NCBI GenBank assembly: GCA_937967405.1
Contig: CALCJV010000073.1
Location: 1-48,045 of the forward strand
Direction of reading: 5' to 3'
DNA length: 48,045 bases
DNA from: an uncultured Chloroflexales bacterium
GTDB taxonomy: Bacteria > Chloroflexota > Chloroflexia > Chloroflexales > Chloroflexaceae
Shown in pieces: positions 34,083-42,216 of this stretch. Within the stretch, counting starts at the first letter, position 1; each line of letters begins with the position of its first letter. The translations under genes were made by a program, and so were the position numbers. Below the pieces are notes generated by a model. That model was not told the DNA's origin and searched no databases. It saw only the letters and a list, made by a program, of their open reading frames with translations.

Positions 34083-34110
34083 CTGGCAGGCAGCACATGC
34101 TACCTGCCAG
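34083..34110 (-). promoter_or_regulatory. Hairpin in the rplS leader
   Basis: CTGGCAGG (34083-34090) pairs perfectly with CCTGCCAG (34103-34110); inside, after one mismatch, AGC pairs with GCT around an ACAT loop. It lies between the promoter and the rplS start, 30 bases before the ATG. L19 leaders are used for autogenous control in other bacteria; no T-tract follows, so it is not a terminator. Confidence 0.6.
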
Positions 34111-34132
34111 AAATCAATGCACAACTCTCTCT

Positions 34133-34141
34133 ATTGTAGCA
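34133..34141 (-). promoter_or_regulatory. Extended -10 promoter of rplS
   Basis: Minus-strand TGCTACAAT. A TTGACA lies upstream at 34152-34147 but only 8 bases away, too close to serve as its -35. Confidence 0.6.
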
Positions 34142-34228
34142 TATCATGTCAAGGCGGGCAAACAGCTACAAGCTCGCCGTGCGCGGGTGGCCGGTGCTGA
34201 GCGCGATGGACACCTGCTAGCCGACTTC

Positions 34229-35080
34229 CTAGCCCTTCACTGCGCCGGCCGTCAAGCCAGCGATGATGCGCTTCTGGAAGATCAGCGTCAGGATAATCAA
34301 GGGGATGGTGACGAGCACCGAAGCGGCCATAATCTGCCCCCACGGCTGCTCGAAGCTACTGGCGGTCACCCCCTCGAAGGCCGTGATCGCAATCGTGACA
34401 GTGCGCTTGTCTGGGGTCTGCGTGAAGGACAAGGCAAACAGGTACTCGTTCCACGCGGCAATAAACGCCAACAAGCCGGTGGTCACCATGCCGGGTGCAG
34501 CCAGCGGCAACAAGATTTTGTAGAAGGTTTGGAAGGGCGTTGCGCCATCTACGTAGGCGGCTTCTTCTAGCTCACGCGGCATGGCCTTGAAGAAGTTGGT
34601 CAGCACCCAGACGGTAAACGGCAGGGTGAAGATCATATAGGTGATAATTAAGGCCCAGAGCGTGTTGTACAGGCGGAAGGCTGAGATCATGGTGTAGAGC
34701 GAGCCAAGCACGGCGATCTGCGGGAACATCGTCATGGCGAGGACGGTGTAGAGCACCACACTGCGCCCGCCAAACTTGAATCGTCCCAGTGCGTAGGCGG
34801 CCAGCGAGCCAATGATCAATGCGAGTACCGTGACGGATACCGATACAATCGCACTGTTCATTAAGGCAATGAGGAAGTTGTTGTTGCTCAGCACCAATGC
34901 GTAGTTCTGCCCGGTCGGGTTTTGAGGCCAGTATTGCACGGGGGTCGCGAAGAGCTGATTGTTGGGCGTGATTGAGGAGATGAACGCCCAGTAGAAGGGG
35001 AAGATGGTGTAGATCAGGATCACCCCAACGAGCAGGTAGAAGAAGATCTGCCCGATGAGATTGCGTGCGGTGCGGGACAT
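34229..35080 (-). CDS. Sugar ABC transporter permease (MalG-type)
   Basis: 283 residues, six membrane helices. The EAA loop that contacts the ATPase reads ELEEAAYVDGATPFQTFYKILLPLAAPG, a clear match for the carbohydrate-uptake-1 family, and the C terminus RIIAGLTAGAVKG is the typical MalG ending. With the MalF-type protein it forms the membrane channel for an imported oligosaccharide. Its start lies 1 bp after the MalF-type stop. No helper gene follows; an 87-bp gap separates it from the rplS promoter region. Confidence 0.93.
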   Translation of the reverse strand: MSRTARNLIGQIFFYLLVGVILIYTIFPFYWAFISSITPNNQLFATPVQYWPQNPTGQNYALVLSNNNFLIALMNSAIVSVSVTVLALIIGSLAAYALGRFKFGGRSVVLYTVLAMTMFPQIAVLGSLYTMISAFRLYNTLWALIITYMIFTLPFTVWVLTNFFKAMPRELEEAAYVDGATPFQTFYKILLPLAAPGMVTTGLLAFIAAWNEYLFALSFTQTPDKRTVTIAITAFEGVTASSFEQPWGQIMAASVLVTIPLIILTLIFQKRIIAGLTAGAVKG

Positions 35081-35081
35081 G

Positions 35082-36017
35082 TTAGGCCTCCTCGATCTTC
35101 AGGAAGGTGACGTAGACGACGACGAACAGGGCAATAATCAAAAAGATGGCGATACTGATGGTCGAGCCGTAGCCGAGATCGGAAAAGTTGACCAGACTCT
35201 GTTGGGCATAGATCGCCATGGTTTGGGTATCGCGGCGGTTGCCGAGCATCACGTAGAACACATCGAAGACACGCAGCGAGTCGAGTGTGCGGAAGATCAG
35301 CGTTACAAGGATGGCCGGCATCAGCAAGGGCAGCGTGATCGCAAAAAATTGCTGAAGCTTATTTGCGCCATCTACATCCGCCGCTTCATACACATCGCTG
35401 GGGATGACTTGCAAGCCCGCCAAGAGCAGCAGGGCCACAAACGGTGTGGTCTTCCAAATATCTACGGCGGCAATCGCAAACAGCGAGACGGTGGTATTGG
35501 TGGCAAGGAAGGCGACATTTTGATTAAAGATACCGAACTGATTGACTAACAGGTCGTTGATTACCCCGTAAATATCGTGATACATCCATTTCCACATTTG
35601 TGCTGAAACAACTGTCGGGATAGCCCACGGGATCAAGATCGCGGTACGCATTAAGCCGCGCCCACGAAAGTTGGAGTTGATGACCAGTGCAATCAGCAAG
35701 CCGAGCACAAATTCAAAGCCAACGGTGACAACCGTGAAGAATACGGTGTTGCCAACGGTGCGGAAAAACTGCTGATCTTGCAAGAGGTACAGATAGTTCT
35801 CTAGCCCAACAAAATTGACCGGACGATTGGAGGCAAGGCGGGCATCCGTTAGGCTAAAGTAGAAGGTTTGGGCAAGCGGAAATAGCCCAACCATAAGGAC
35901 AACCACAATGGTTGGGATGAGGAGAATCCACGCGAAACGGGATTGACTCTGGGCGAGCGTCAGTGTGCGTTTGCCGGTACTCGGCGGGGCACTGGTGGTG
36001 GCGACTCTCTGGCTCAT
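35082..36017 (-). CDS. Sugar ABC transporter permease (MalF-type)
   Basis: 311 residues, AAGGAG 8 bases before the ATG. A polar N terminus of about 30 residues precedes six helices; FYFSLTDARLASNRPVNFVGLENYL is the conserved periplasmic part and VYEAADVDGANKLQQFFAITLPLLMP the EAA loop. It lacks the large periplasmic loop of enterobacterial MalF, as usual in non-enteric sugar importers. It is separated from the binding-protein gene upstream by 183 bp holding a large hairpin, and nearly abuts the MalG-type gene. Confidence 0.93.
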   Translation of the reverse strand: MSQRVATTSAPPSTGKRTLTLAQSQSRFAWILLIPTIVVVLMVGLFPLAQTFYFSLTDARLASNRPVNFVGLENYLYLLQDQQFFRTVGNTVFFTVVTVGFEFVLGLLIALVINSNFRGRGLMRTAILIPWAIPTVVSAQMWKWMYHDIYGVINDLLVNQFGIFNQNVAFLATNTTVSLFAIAAVDIWKTTPFVALLLLAGLQVIPSDVYEAADVDGANKLQQFFAITLPLLMPAILVTLIFRTLDSLRVFDVFYVMLGNRRDTQTMAIYAQQSLVNFSDLGYGSTISIAIFLIIALFVVVYVTFLKIEEA

Positions 36018-36128
36018 AGGGATGCTCCTTTGTCACGTATCAAGAAATTGATCATTAGCCTTTGGGCTTGCTCGGTAGTCAGGTGCAGGCGCATGCACGA
36101 TCTACAGGGCAACAGATGCTCTCCCCAT

Positions 36129-36178
36129 CGGTGGAACTGGGGATGCAGGCTGGTGTGCCAGTCTGTATCCCCCCACCG
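36129..36178 (-). repeat. Large hairpin between binding protein and permeases
   Basis: A stem of 21 paired positions with a 4-base bulge and a 4-base loop; two positions are G-T pairs as plus-strand RNA and A-C mismatches as minus-strand RNA. It lies in the 183-bp gap of the transporter operon. In E. coli malE-malF a REP hairpin in this position stabilises the upstream mRNA, giving more binding protein than permease; the same role is inferred here. Confidence 0.7.
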
Positions 36179-36200
36179 ACTGGATTATCCGCAGGTTGCT

Positions 36201-37616
36201 TTAGCGTATCAAGCGTTGCAGCTGCTGCTCGGCTCGGGCCAGCGCATCGGCGGCACTGGTGCTGCCGAGCAAGGCTTCGTTAGCGGATTGGAAGATGATG
36301 GTTGAAGCCTCGTTATATAGCTCACCGGTCTCACGCGAAGGGCGGGTGACACGCACTACTGGCGATAGGTTCCGAAGGAATGGCATCGCCTCAATGACCT
36401 CCTCGTCTTCGGAGACGATTGGGATCGTTGGCACAAAGGTTCCGACGAGTGCCCGCCACTTCTGCATCTGCGGGCTAGTGGCGTAGCGCACAAACTCAAC
36501 GGCCGCACCCTTGTTCTGCGAATAGTTGGAGATGGCGAGCTGCCAGCCGCCTACCGTTCCAGCTGGCTGACCGGGCGCCGTGACGGGGAGCGGGGCGACA
36601 TCAAACTTGTCCTTGATCGGCGAGTCATCGGTGTCCGCAGCAGAGTAGGCATAGGGCCAGTTTCGCATAAACATCGCATTGCCGCCTTGGAAAACGTTGC
36701 GGGCATCCTCCTCGCGGTAGGAGACTACGCCTTTGGGCGAGATGCTACCAACCCAGCCGGCGGCACGTTCCAGTGCCGCAACGGCCTGCGGGTTGTTGAT
36801 CGTTACTGTACCATCTTGCAGGAACGTGCCCGCATCTTGTGAATAGAACCACTCCAGCAGGTTGCAGGTCAGCCCTTCATAGGCTGCGCCTTGCCACACA
36901 AAGCCAACGAAGTTGGGGTTGCCCTTGGCCCGTTCGCCCTCTTGCACCGTTTTGGCGATCTCTTCAAGCTCATCCCACGTAGTAGGTGGGGCATTGTACC
37001 CATACTCCTGTAGCAGGTCGGTGCGGTAGAAGAGCATGCCAAAATCACCGAACCACGGCAGAGCGGTCAGCTTGCCATCTACGGTGTTATTCTCGACAAT
37101 ATTGGGGTAGTGCAGCTTGGCTTCCGCGGCAAAGATGTCGCTCACATCGTACAGATGGGTCGCGAATGCACCGGGCCAGATCACGTCCATCATGAAGACA
37201 TCGGTCTCGGTGGACTGGGCTTGGAAGAAGCGTTGGATTTGGGCGTAGAATTCGGTAGCATCTTGTGGGCGAGGCAACACTACGACATTAATCCCCGTCT
37301 CCTCGCTAAACTTCGCCGCCATCGCTTTGTCCATATCTGAGCCAAGCCCAATCGCATCGCCATAGAAGCGGAGGGTTGTGCCGGCATATTGGCGTGCGGC
37401 TTCGGCATTGAAGACAGCGGGGAGATCAGTGATCTCGCTCGAAATACCAGTTAGGTCTGTTGGGGTAACCCCAACTGCACCACTAGCAGGGGCCTCAGGT
37501 TGGGCGGGGGCTTCGGGTTGGGCGGCGGGGGGGGCGGTGGGGGCGGGAGCCGCACCACCACAAGCAGCTAAGATCATGCTCATTACGAGCAGCATGCTCA
37601 TCAACGTTGAACGCAT
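36201..37616 (-). CDS. Sugar-binding lipoprotein of ABC transporter
   Basis: 471 residues; GGAGG before the ATG. The signal peptide ends in lipobox LAACGG, so the mature protein is lipid-anchored outside the cytoplasmic membrane, followed by an Ala/Pro/Glu-rich tether to about residue 45. The rest is a family-1 solute-binding protein: DAIGLGSDMDKAMAAKFSEETG, TDVFMMDVIWPGAFATHLYD, LPWFGDFGMLFYRTDLL and PTTWDELEEIAKTVQ, closest in character to trehalose/maltose-type (ThuE) binders. Aromatic residues (WFGDF, WQGAAYEG) suit sugar stacking. The ligand is a likely alpha-glucoside but not proven. It is first of the minus-strand transporter operon. Confidence 0.92.
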   Translation of the reverse strand: MRSTLMSMLLVMSMILAACGGAAPAPTAPPAAQPEAPAQPEAPASGAVGVTPTDLTGISSEITDLPAVFNAEAARQYAGTTLRFYGDAIGLGSDMDKAMAAKFSEETGINVVVLPRPQDATEFYAQIQRFFQAQSTETDVFMMDVIWPGAFATHLYDVSDIFAAEAKLHYPNIVENNTVDGKLTALPWFGDFGMLFYRTDLLQEYGYNAPPTTWDELEEIAKTVQEGERAKGNPNFVGFVWQGAAYEGLTCNLLEWFYSQDAGTFLQDGTVTINNPQAVAALERAAGWVGSISPKGVVSYREEDARNVFQGGNAMFMRNWPYAYSAADTDDSPIKDKFDVAPLPVTAPGQPAGTVGGWQLAISNYSQNKGAAVEFVRYATSPQMQKWRALVGTFVPTIPIVSEDEEVIEAMPFLRNLSPVVRVTRPSRETGELYNEASTIIFQSANEALLGSTSAADALARAEQQLQRLIR

Positions 37617-37829
37617 GGTAAAGTTTCCTCCATTGGATTACTATACACTTTTCATACCATCGTGGCCGCTGTTGAACAGCCACTACACGGGCCGCAGGGC
37701 AGGTGTCGCACACAACACCGCTCCACACGACGGTTCAATTTTGGCAGGCGCATACCGCAAATAGCACCTGTAAGCCGAAGCACTGCTAGTATGCACGGCC
37801 CAAATACGCATCCCATGCTATATCAATGC

Positions 37830-37867
37830 GAGTCAGATGCTTCTCAGCATGGCATCCATGCTGACTC
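37830..37867 (-). promoter_or_regulatory. Hairpin in binding-protein leader
   Basis: CAGCATGG (37845-37852) pairs perfectly with CCATGCTG (37856-37863) around CAT. Outer GAGT (37830-37833) and ACTC (37864-37867) can pair too, with an 11-base bulge. It is inside the long leader and could influence mRNA stability or bind a regulator as DNA. Confidence 0.5.
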
Positions 37868-37936
37868 AAATCACTATTGATACGAATATGGGAGAAACGT
37901 AATGTACAGTATCCACCTAGCTTGCCTCTTACGAGA

Positions 37937-37965
37937 ACTATAGCAGTTTCTCAGGGGTGCGTCAA
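37937..37965 (-). promoter_or_regulatory. Promoter of binding-protein operon
   Basis: Minus-strand TTGACG (37965-37960), 17-base spacer and TATAGT (37942-37937) extended as TGCTATAGT. The leader to the ATG at 37616 is about 310 bases. Confidence 0.75.
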
Positions 37966-38055
37966 GTAAATCAGGCTCATGTCAGACACGAACCAGATGA
38001 ATGGTGTTCAGTAGTGTACATATATGAAATGTGCTGTCGTTATTCGGTACCACTT

Positions 38056-38084
38056 TTGACAGCCCCTTCTAATCAACCTATACT
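38056..38084 (+). promoter_or_regulatory. Promoter of the transporter ATPase gene
   Basis: TTGACA (38056-38061), 17-base spacer and TATACT (38079-38084). The leader to the ATG at 38207 is about 115 bases. Confidence 0.8.
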
Positions 38085-38206
38085 ACCTATGAAACGATGG
38101 ATAATCCAATCCCAATTTGACCTGCGTGTGATAGAGGGACAGGAAAACAAACAACAAACGTCTCGTAGCGGGTCTGGACGTTAACGATGCGAGGGAGGTG
38201 TTCTCA

Positions 38207-39313
38207 ATGGCGAGTATTACATTTGAAAACGTCTATAAACGGTTTGGCGAGGTATCCGTGCTCAAGAACCTGAATATGAAGATTCACGATCAGGAGTTTC
38301 TTGTGCTGGTAGGCCCCTCTGGTTGTGGCAAATCTACCGCGCTGCGTTGCCTTGCTGGACTGGAGGAGATTTCCGACGGCAACATCTACATTGGGGATCG
38401 GGTCGTCAATGAGGTGCCCCCCAAAGACCGTGATATTGCGATGGTGTTCCAGAGCTACGCACTCTACCCGCATATGACAGTACGCGATAATATGGCGTTC
38501 GCGCTGAAGCTCCGCAAAACTCCCGAAGCCGAGATCAAGCAGCGTGTTGAGGAAGCCGCTGAGATGCTCAGTATTGGCCACCTGTTGGATCGCAAGCCCA
38601 AAGCTCTCTCCGGTGGGCAACGTCAGCGCGTTGCACTTGGGCGGGCAATTGTTCGCAATCCATCGGTGTTCTTGATGGATGAGCCGCTCTCCAACCTCGA
38701 TGCCAAGCTGCGCGTGCAAACCCGCGCTGAGATTAGTAAGCTGCATCAACGCCTCAAGACGACCTTTATCTATGTCACCCACGATCAAACTGAAGCGATG
38801 ACGATGGGCAACCGGATTGCGATTATGCGCGACGGTATCTTACAGCAGCTCGACACCCCGCAGCACCTCTACGACAAGCCTGCAAATATGTTTGTGGCGG
38901 GCTTTATCGGTAGCCCGGCGATGAACTTCTTCAATGGGCGCATTGGGCGGGGCGACGGGAACTTGATCATCGAGGTCGGCGATACGTTTACGGTGCCGAT
39001 TCCGGCTACCCGAACAACCGGTTTGGATGCCTACATTGGCAAGCCGGTTGCGTTCGGCTTGCGCCCTGAAGATGTCCATGACGCGCATTATGTCCCGCGT
39101 GGCGTGAGCGAGGCTGCCCACCTGCACGTAAATGTGAACGTGATTGAGCCACTCGGCAGTGAGATTTACGCCTACCTCGAAAAAGATGGCAAAGAGTTCA
39201 TCGGGCGATTTGATCCGCGTTCAGAGGTGTATACGGGTGGAGTGGCCGAAATCGTCATGAATATGCACAAGATGCACATCTTTGATCCAGACACTGAGCA
39301 GGCCATCAATTAG
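38207..39313 (+). CDS. Sugar ABC transporter ATPase (MalK/UgpC-type)
   Basis: 368 residues from ATG 38207, with GGGAGG 8 bases upstream. Walker [11 protein letters not shown]-loop [12 protein letters not shown], signature [14 protein letters not shown], Walker [13 protein letters not shown] and H-loop [12 protein letters not shown] are complete. The C-terminal TOBE/regulatory domain (about 240-368; [40 protein letters not shown]) marks it as the multi-substrate MalK/MsmK/UgpC class. It faces the sugar-transporter operon divergently and should energise those permeases, and perhaps other sugar importers of the cell as such ATPases do elsewhere. Confidence 0.94.
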   Translation: MASITFENVYKRFGEVSVLKNLNMKIHDQEFLVLVGPSGCGKSTALRCLAGLEEISDGNIYIGDRVVNEVPPKDRDIAMVFQSYALYPHMTVRDNMAFALKLRKTPEAEIKQRVEEAAEMLSIGHLLDRKPKALSGGQRQRVALGRAIVRNPSVFLMDEPLSNLDAKLRVQTRAEISKLHQRLKTTFIYVTHDQTEAMTMGNRIAIMRDGILQQLDTPQHLYDKPANMFVAGFIGSPAMNFFNGRIGRGDGNLIIEVGDTFTVPIPATRTTGLDAYIGKPVAFGLRPEDVHDAHYVPRGVSEAAHLHVNVNVIEPLGSEIYAYLEKDGKEFIGRFDPRSEVYTGGVAEIVMNMHKMHIFDPDTEQAIN

Positions 39314-39332
39314 GGCAGCCTCTAATCTGCCC
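39313..39332 (+). terminator. Short hairpin after the ATPase gene
   Basis: GGGCAG (39313-39318) pairs with CTGCCC (39327-39332) immediately after the stop codon. Only GTTGGGCTTGTTG follows, so termination strength is doubtful. Confidence 0.35.
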
Positions 39333-39539
39333 GTTGGGCTTGTTGTGCCGACCTATCACTGGGCTGCGCCGTACTCGTGACCCAGCGCGGCCATATTCCG
39401 TCCAATGTGTGACACTGCCCCTGAAACCGACGAAGAGCGGTCGAAGTCCATGCGTGACTGCACAGTGGATCAGCTGTGGATGCAATTACCCGGCTATATC
39501 CGATGGTGGAGATCACGTCGGACGAAGGAGTTTTCCCAA

Positions 39540-40811
39540 ATGAAACGTAATCGGATGATCCCCTTGTTGCTGGTGCTGCTGATGCTGATCGGGGCAATGG
39601 CAACGATCACCCAGACCCCCGCCCAAGCGATCACCCCTGCCCAAACTGACCCCCTGCCGGAAAAAGCCTACCTGCCTTTGGTCGTGCGAAGCCGCCCGAC
39701 AGTCAAGATTGCCACCCACTTCCCTCTATCGGGGAGTTTAGGGCGCGAAGGGGTCAGCATGCGGAATGCCGCCGAATTGAGCCTTGAACAGCAGGCGGCT
39801 GCGCTGCGTGAGCGTGGCTTCGAGGTTGCGCTGGCCGTTTATGATGACGCTGGCAGCCCTGAGCTAGCGCAGCGCAATGCCGCCGAGATCATCGCTGATC
39901 CGACGATCTTGTGCGTCAATGGGCATCTCACGTCCGATGCGGCCCTCGCTGCTCTGCCCTTGTATGCGCGTGTTGATCTACCGATGGTCTCACCCGCAAA
40001 TACCGCGCCGGAAGTGACCGATGTCTTTACCAATTCGTTCCGCTTGGTTGGGCGCGATGACATTCAGGGGATTGTCGGGCTACGCTTTGCGCGTTCGGTG
40101 CTACGGGCGAGTTCAGCCTACATCGTGCATGATACCACAGTCTATGGGCAGGGCATTGCGGAAGTGTTCCGGCGCGAAGCCGAGCAGCAACAAGTGGGGA
40201 TCGCAGGCTTCATTGGGACAAATGAAACGGCAGACTTCAATCGCTTCTTTGAGGACATCCGGAAGACCAATCCCGGCGTTGTCTATTATGCCGGCCGTGC
40301 CGCGGCTGCGGGGACGTTCTTTGGGCAAGCCCGTGACCCAGAGCGCGGGGCCGTTGGCTCGATGCCGTTCCTTGGACCCGATGGCTTAGATTCGCCCGAA
40401 CTAGTCCGGTTCGCGGGGAATTTTGGGGTAGGCATCTACTATTCCACGATTGCACCGCCCATCTCGACATTGACGAACACGGTGCAGATGGACTTTGTCA
40501 ATGCCTACCGGACGCGCTTCAATAACGAAGACCCGCGTGCCTTTGCGGTCAAATCCTACGATGCCGTCGGGGTCTGTATCCAAGCGATTGCGGCAGCAGC
40601 ACGCACTGCGGACACCATGCCCACGCGCTCGCAGGTGCTGGAGGCGATGCGCCAACTGGAACCCTACCAAGGGGTGGCTTCGGTGTACCAATTCAACGCG
40701 AATGGTGATCCCGAATTGGCGGAGTACTTTGTGCTGGTTACGGATGATGACGATATTTGGGAGAACAACCCGCTCATCTTCAAAGGGGCGTTTCCGCCGC
40801 CCACGCCATAA
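39540..40811 (+). CDS. Branched-chain amino acid-type ABC binding protein
   Basis: 423 residues from ATG 39540, with AAGGAG 10 bases upstream. A signal peptide (LLLVLLMLIGAMATITQTPAQA) leads to a periplasmic-binding-protein type I fold (Peripla_BP_6): VKIATHFPLSGSLGREGVSM, NGHLTSDAALAALPLYARVDLPMVSPANTAPEVTD and AFAVKSYDAVGVCIQAIAAA. There is no lipobox. Ligands of this family include branched-chain amino acids, amides and urea. No LivHMFG permease or ATPase genes are nearby, so it is an orphan receptor here, perhaps used with a transporter elsewhere or as a sensor. A hairpin follows its stop. Confidence 0.88.
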   Translation: MKRNRMIPLLLVLLMLIGAMATITQTPAQAITPAQTDPLPEKAYLPLVVRSRPTVKIATHFPLSGSLGREGVSMRNAAELSLEQQAAALRERGFEVALAVYDDAGSPELAQRNAAEIIADPTILCVNGHLTSDAALAALPLYARVDLPMVSPANTAPEVTDVFTNSFRLVGRDDIQGIVGLRFARSVLRASSAYIVHDTTVYGQGIAEVFRREAEQQQVGIAGFIGTNETADFNRFFEDIRKTNPGVVYYAGRAAAAGTFFGQARDPERGAVGSMPFLGPDGLDSPELVRFAGNFGVGIYYSTIAPPISTLTNTVQMDFVNAYRTRFNNEDPRAFAVKSYDAVGVCIQAIAAAARTADTMPTRSQVLEAMRQLEPYQGVASVYQFNANGDPELAEYFVLVTDDDDIWENNPLIFKGAFPPPTP

Positions 40812-40828
40812 TTGGCGGAGCGAGTCTG

Positions 40829-40884
40829 GGTGGGCAGCGGGAGCTGGAGCGCGGGACATACGCCTCGCGTTGCTGTTGCCCACC
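40829..40884 (+). terminator. Hairpin after the binding-protein gene
   Basis: GGTGGGCA (40829-40836) pairs with TGCCCACC (40877-40884), extended to 12 bp with two G-T wobbles; an inner CGCG pair (40850-40853 with 40866-40869) closes further. No T-tract; the aminotransferase promoter begins four bases later. Confidence 0.5.
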
Positions 40885-40887
40885 GGC

Positions 40888-40916
40888 TTGACACACCATG
40901 CCTGCGCTTCTATACT
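40888..40916 (+). promoter_or_regulatory. Promoter of the aminotransferase gene
   Basis: TTGACA (40888-40893), 17-base spacer, TATACT (40911-40916). The leader to the ATG at 40999 is about 75 bases. Confidence 0.85.
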
Positions 40917-40998
40917 ACGAGGCAGGATCAGCCAACCGAGTGTAACGCATGCTGTCGCAGCTGGCAGCCTTGCACAAAGCCATAAAGGATATGATACT

Positions 40999-42216
40999 AT
41001 GCTAACCACACCGCTGCTGCGTTTGAGTGAACGTCTCGCGCAGCTTACCCCTTCGGCCACCGTTGCCCTGAATGGCAAGATGAGCCAGATGAAGGCTCGC
41101 GGCATTGATGTGATTTCGTTTGGACAAGGGGAACCCGATTTCCCCACCCCCGCCCCAATCAAGGCGGCAGCGGTGCAGGCGATTGATGCGAACAAAACGC
41201 GCTATACCCCCGCCGGTGGCATCGCCGAACTGCGCGAAGCCGTGGCCCAGCGGTTGCTGGCCGACAGCGGCATCAGCTACACCGCTGCCCAGATCAGCAT
41301 TACTAGCGGCGTGAAAGAGGGCTTGTTCCTCGCCTTCCTCGCTGTGTGCGATGGCGGCGATGAGGTGATTGTGCCCGCGCCCTACTGGGTCAGCTATATC
41401 GAGCAGGTGCGCCTTGCGGGGGCTACGCCCATCGTGATTGATACGGATGAGTCCACCCGCTTCAAAGTCACGCCAGCTATGCTCGAACAGCACCTCACGC
41501 CGCGCACCCGCGTGCTGGTTCTCAGCTCACCGGCCAACCCGACTGGCGCGGTGTATACGGCGGCGGAGTTGCACGCCCTCGCAGAGGTGTTGCGCCAGCC
41601 GCAGTTTGCGGGGGTGTTGATCTTCAGCGATGAAATCTACGATCAAATTTGTTACATCCCCTATGCCCGTTGGCTGCGGGTTGCGCCTGACTTGGCCGAG
41701 CGCACGTTGGTCTTTAATGGCTGGTCGAAAACCTATGCGATGACGGGCTGGCGGCTCGGCTATGTGGCTGGCGCAAAGCCGATCCTCACCGCTATTCGGG
41801 ATATTCAGGGGCACTCGACCACGCACCCCAATTCAGTGGCGCAGTATGCGGCTCTTGCGGCCTACACCCCCTCGGCCGAGCTTGAGGCAACAATTGCCAC
41901 GATGGTGCAGGCGTTCCGCTCCCGCCGCGACCTGATCTTGGCCGCACTGGCCCAGCAAGCGGGAGTGATGTGTGATGTGCCCGATGGGGCTTTCTATGTC
42001 TTCCCCAATGTCACTGCGCTGCTCAATCGCCCGTTTGCGAATGGCATCACCTGCGCCACAAGCCTAGAGCTAGCAGACTACTTGCTGGAGCATGCTCAGA
42101 TTGGCTTGGTGCCGGGCGAGGCTTTCGGTGCACCGGGCTACATGCGCCTTGCCTATGCCCAGAGCGAGGCCTCGATCAGCGAAGGGATGCGCCGCTTTGC
42201 TGCCGCCGTCGTCTGA
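40999..42216 (+). CDS. Class I aminotransferase, aspartate type
   Basis: 405 residues from ATG 40999; AAAGGAT precedes it. Fold-type I PLP enzyme: the PLP lysine is in FNGWSKTYAMTGWRLGYVAG, the cofactor-binding Asp/Tyr segment is GVLIFSDEIYDQI, and SSPANPTGAVY is the conserved Asn-Pro motif. The N-terminal ISFGQGEPDFPTP and YTPAGGIAELREAVAQRL are typical of the Igamma aspartate aminotransferases (AspB), which convert aspartate and 2-oxoglutarate to oxaloacetate and glutamate, some also using prephenate. Its promoter is strong. Its end overlaps the probable start of a PfkB kinase gene. Confidence 0.92.
   Translation: MLTTPLLRLSERLAQLTPSATVALNGKMSQMKARGIDVISFGQGEPDFPTPAPIKAAAVQAIDANKTRYTPAGGIAELREAVAQRLLADSGISYTAAQISITSGVKEGLFLAFLAVCDGGDEVIVPAPYWVSYIEQVRLAGATPIVIDTDESTRFKVTPAMLEQHLTPRTRVLVLSSPANPTGAVYTAAELHALAEVLRQPQFAGVLIFSDEIYDQICYIPYARWLRVAPDLAERTLVFNGWSKTYAMTGWRLGYVAGAKPILTAIRDIQGHSTTHPNSVAQYAALAAYTPSAELEATIATMVQAFRSRRDLILAALAQQAGVMCDVPDGAFYVFPNVTALLNRPFANGITCATSLELADYLLEHAQIGLVPGEAFGAPGYMRLAYAQSEASISEGMRRFAAAVV

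Larger units (their letters stand above)
37617..38206. other. 590-bp divergent regulatory region, sugar transporter
   Basis: No gene is credible here. The stretch holds divergent promoters (minus 37965-37937, plus 38084-38056), a 310-base leader for the binding-protein gene with a strong hairpin, and about 90 bp of AT-rich DNA between the promoters (37966-38055) where a repressor could act. A second minus-strand TATAGT at 37645-37640 lies close to the binding-protein ribosome-binding site and could be an internal start. Confidence 0.6.

Noticed and set aside
34142-34228. Possible small gene between rplS and the sugar permease
   Set aside because: Translations are short Arg-rich strings without a start signal; nothing supportable.
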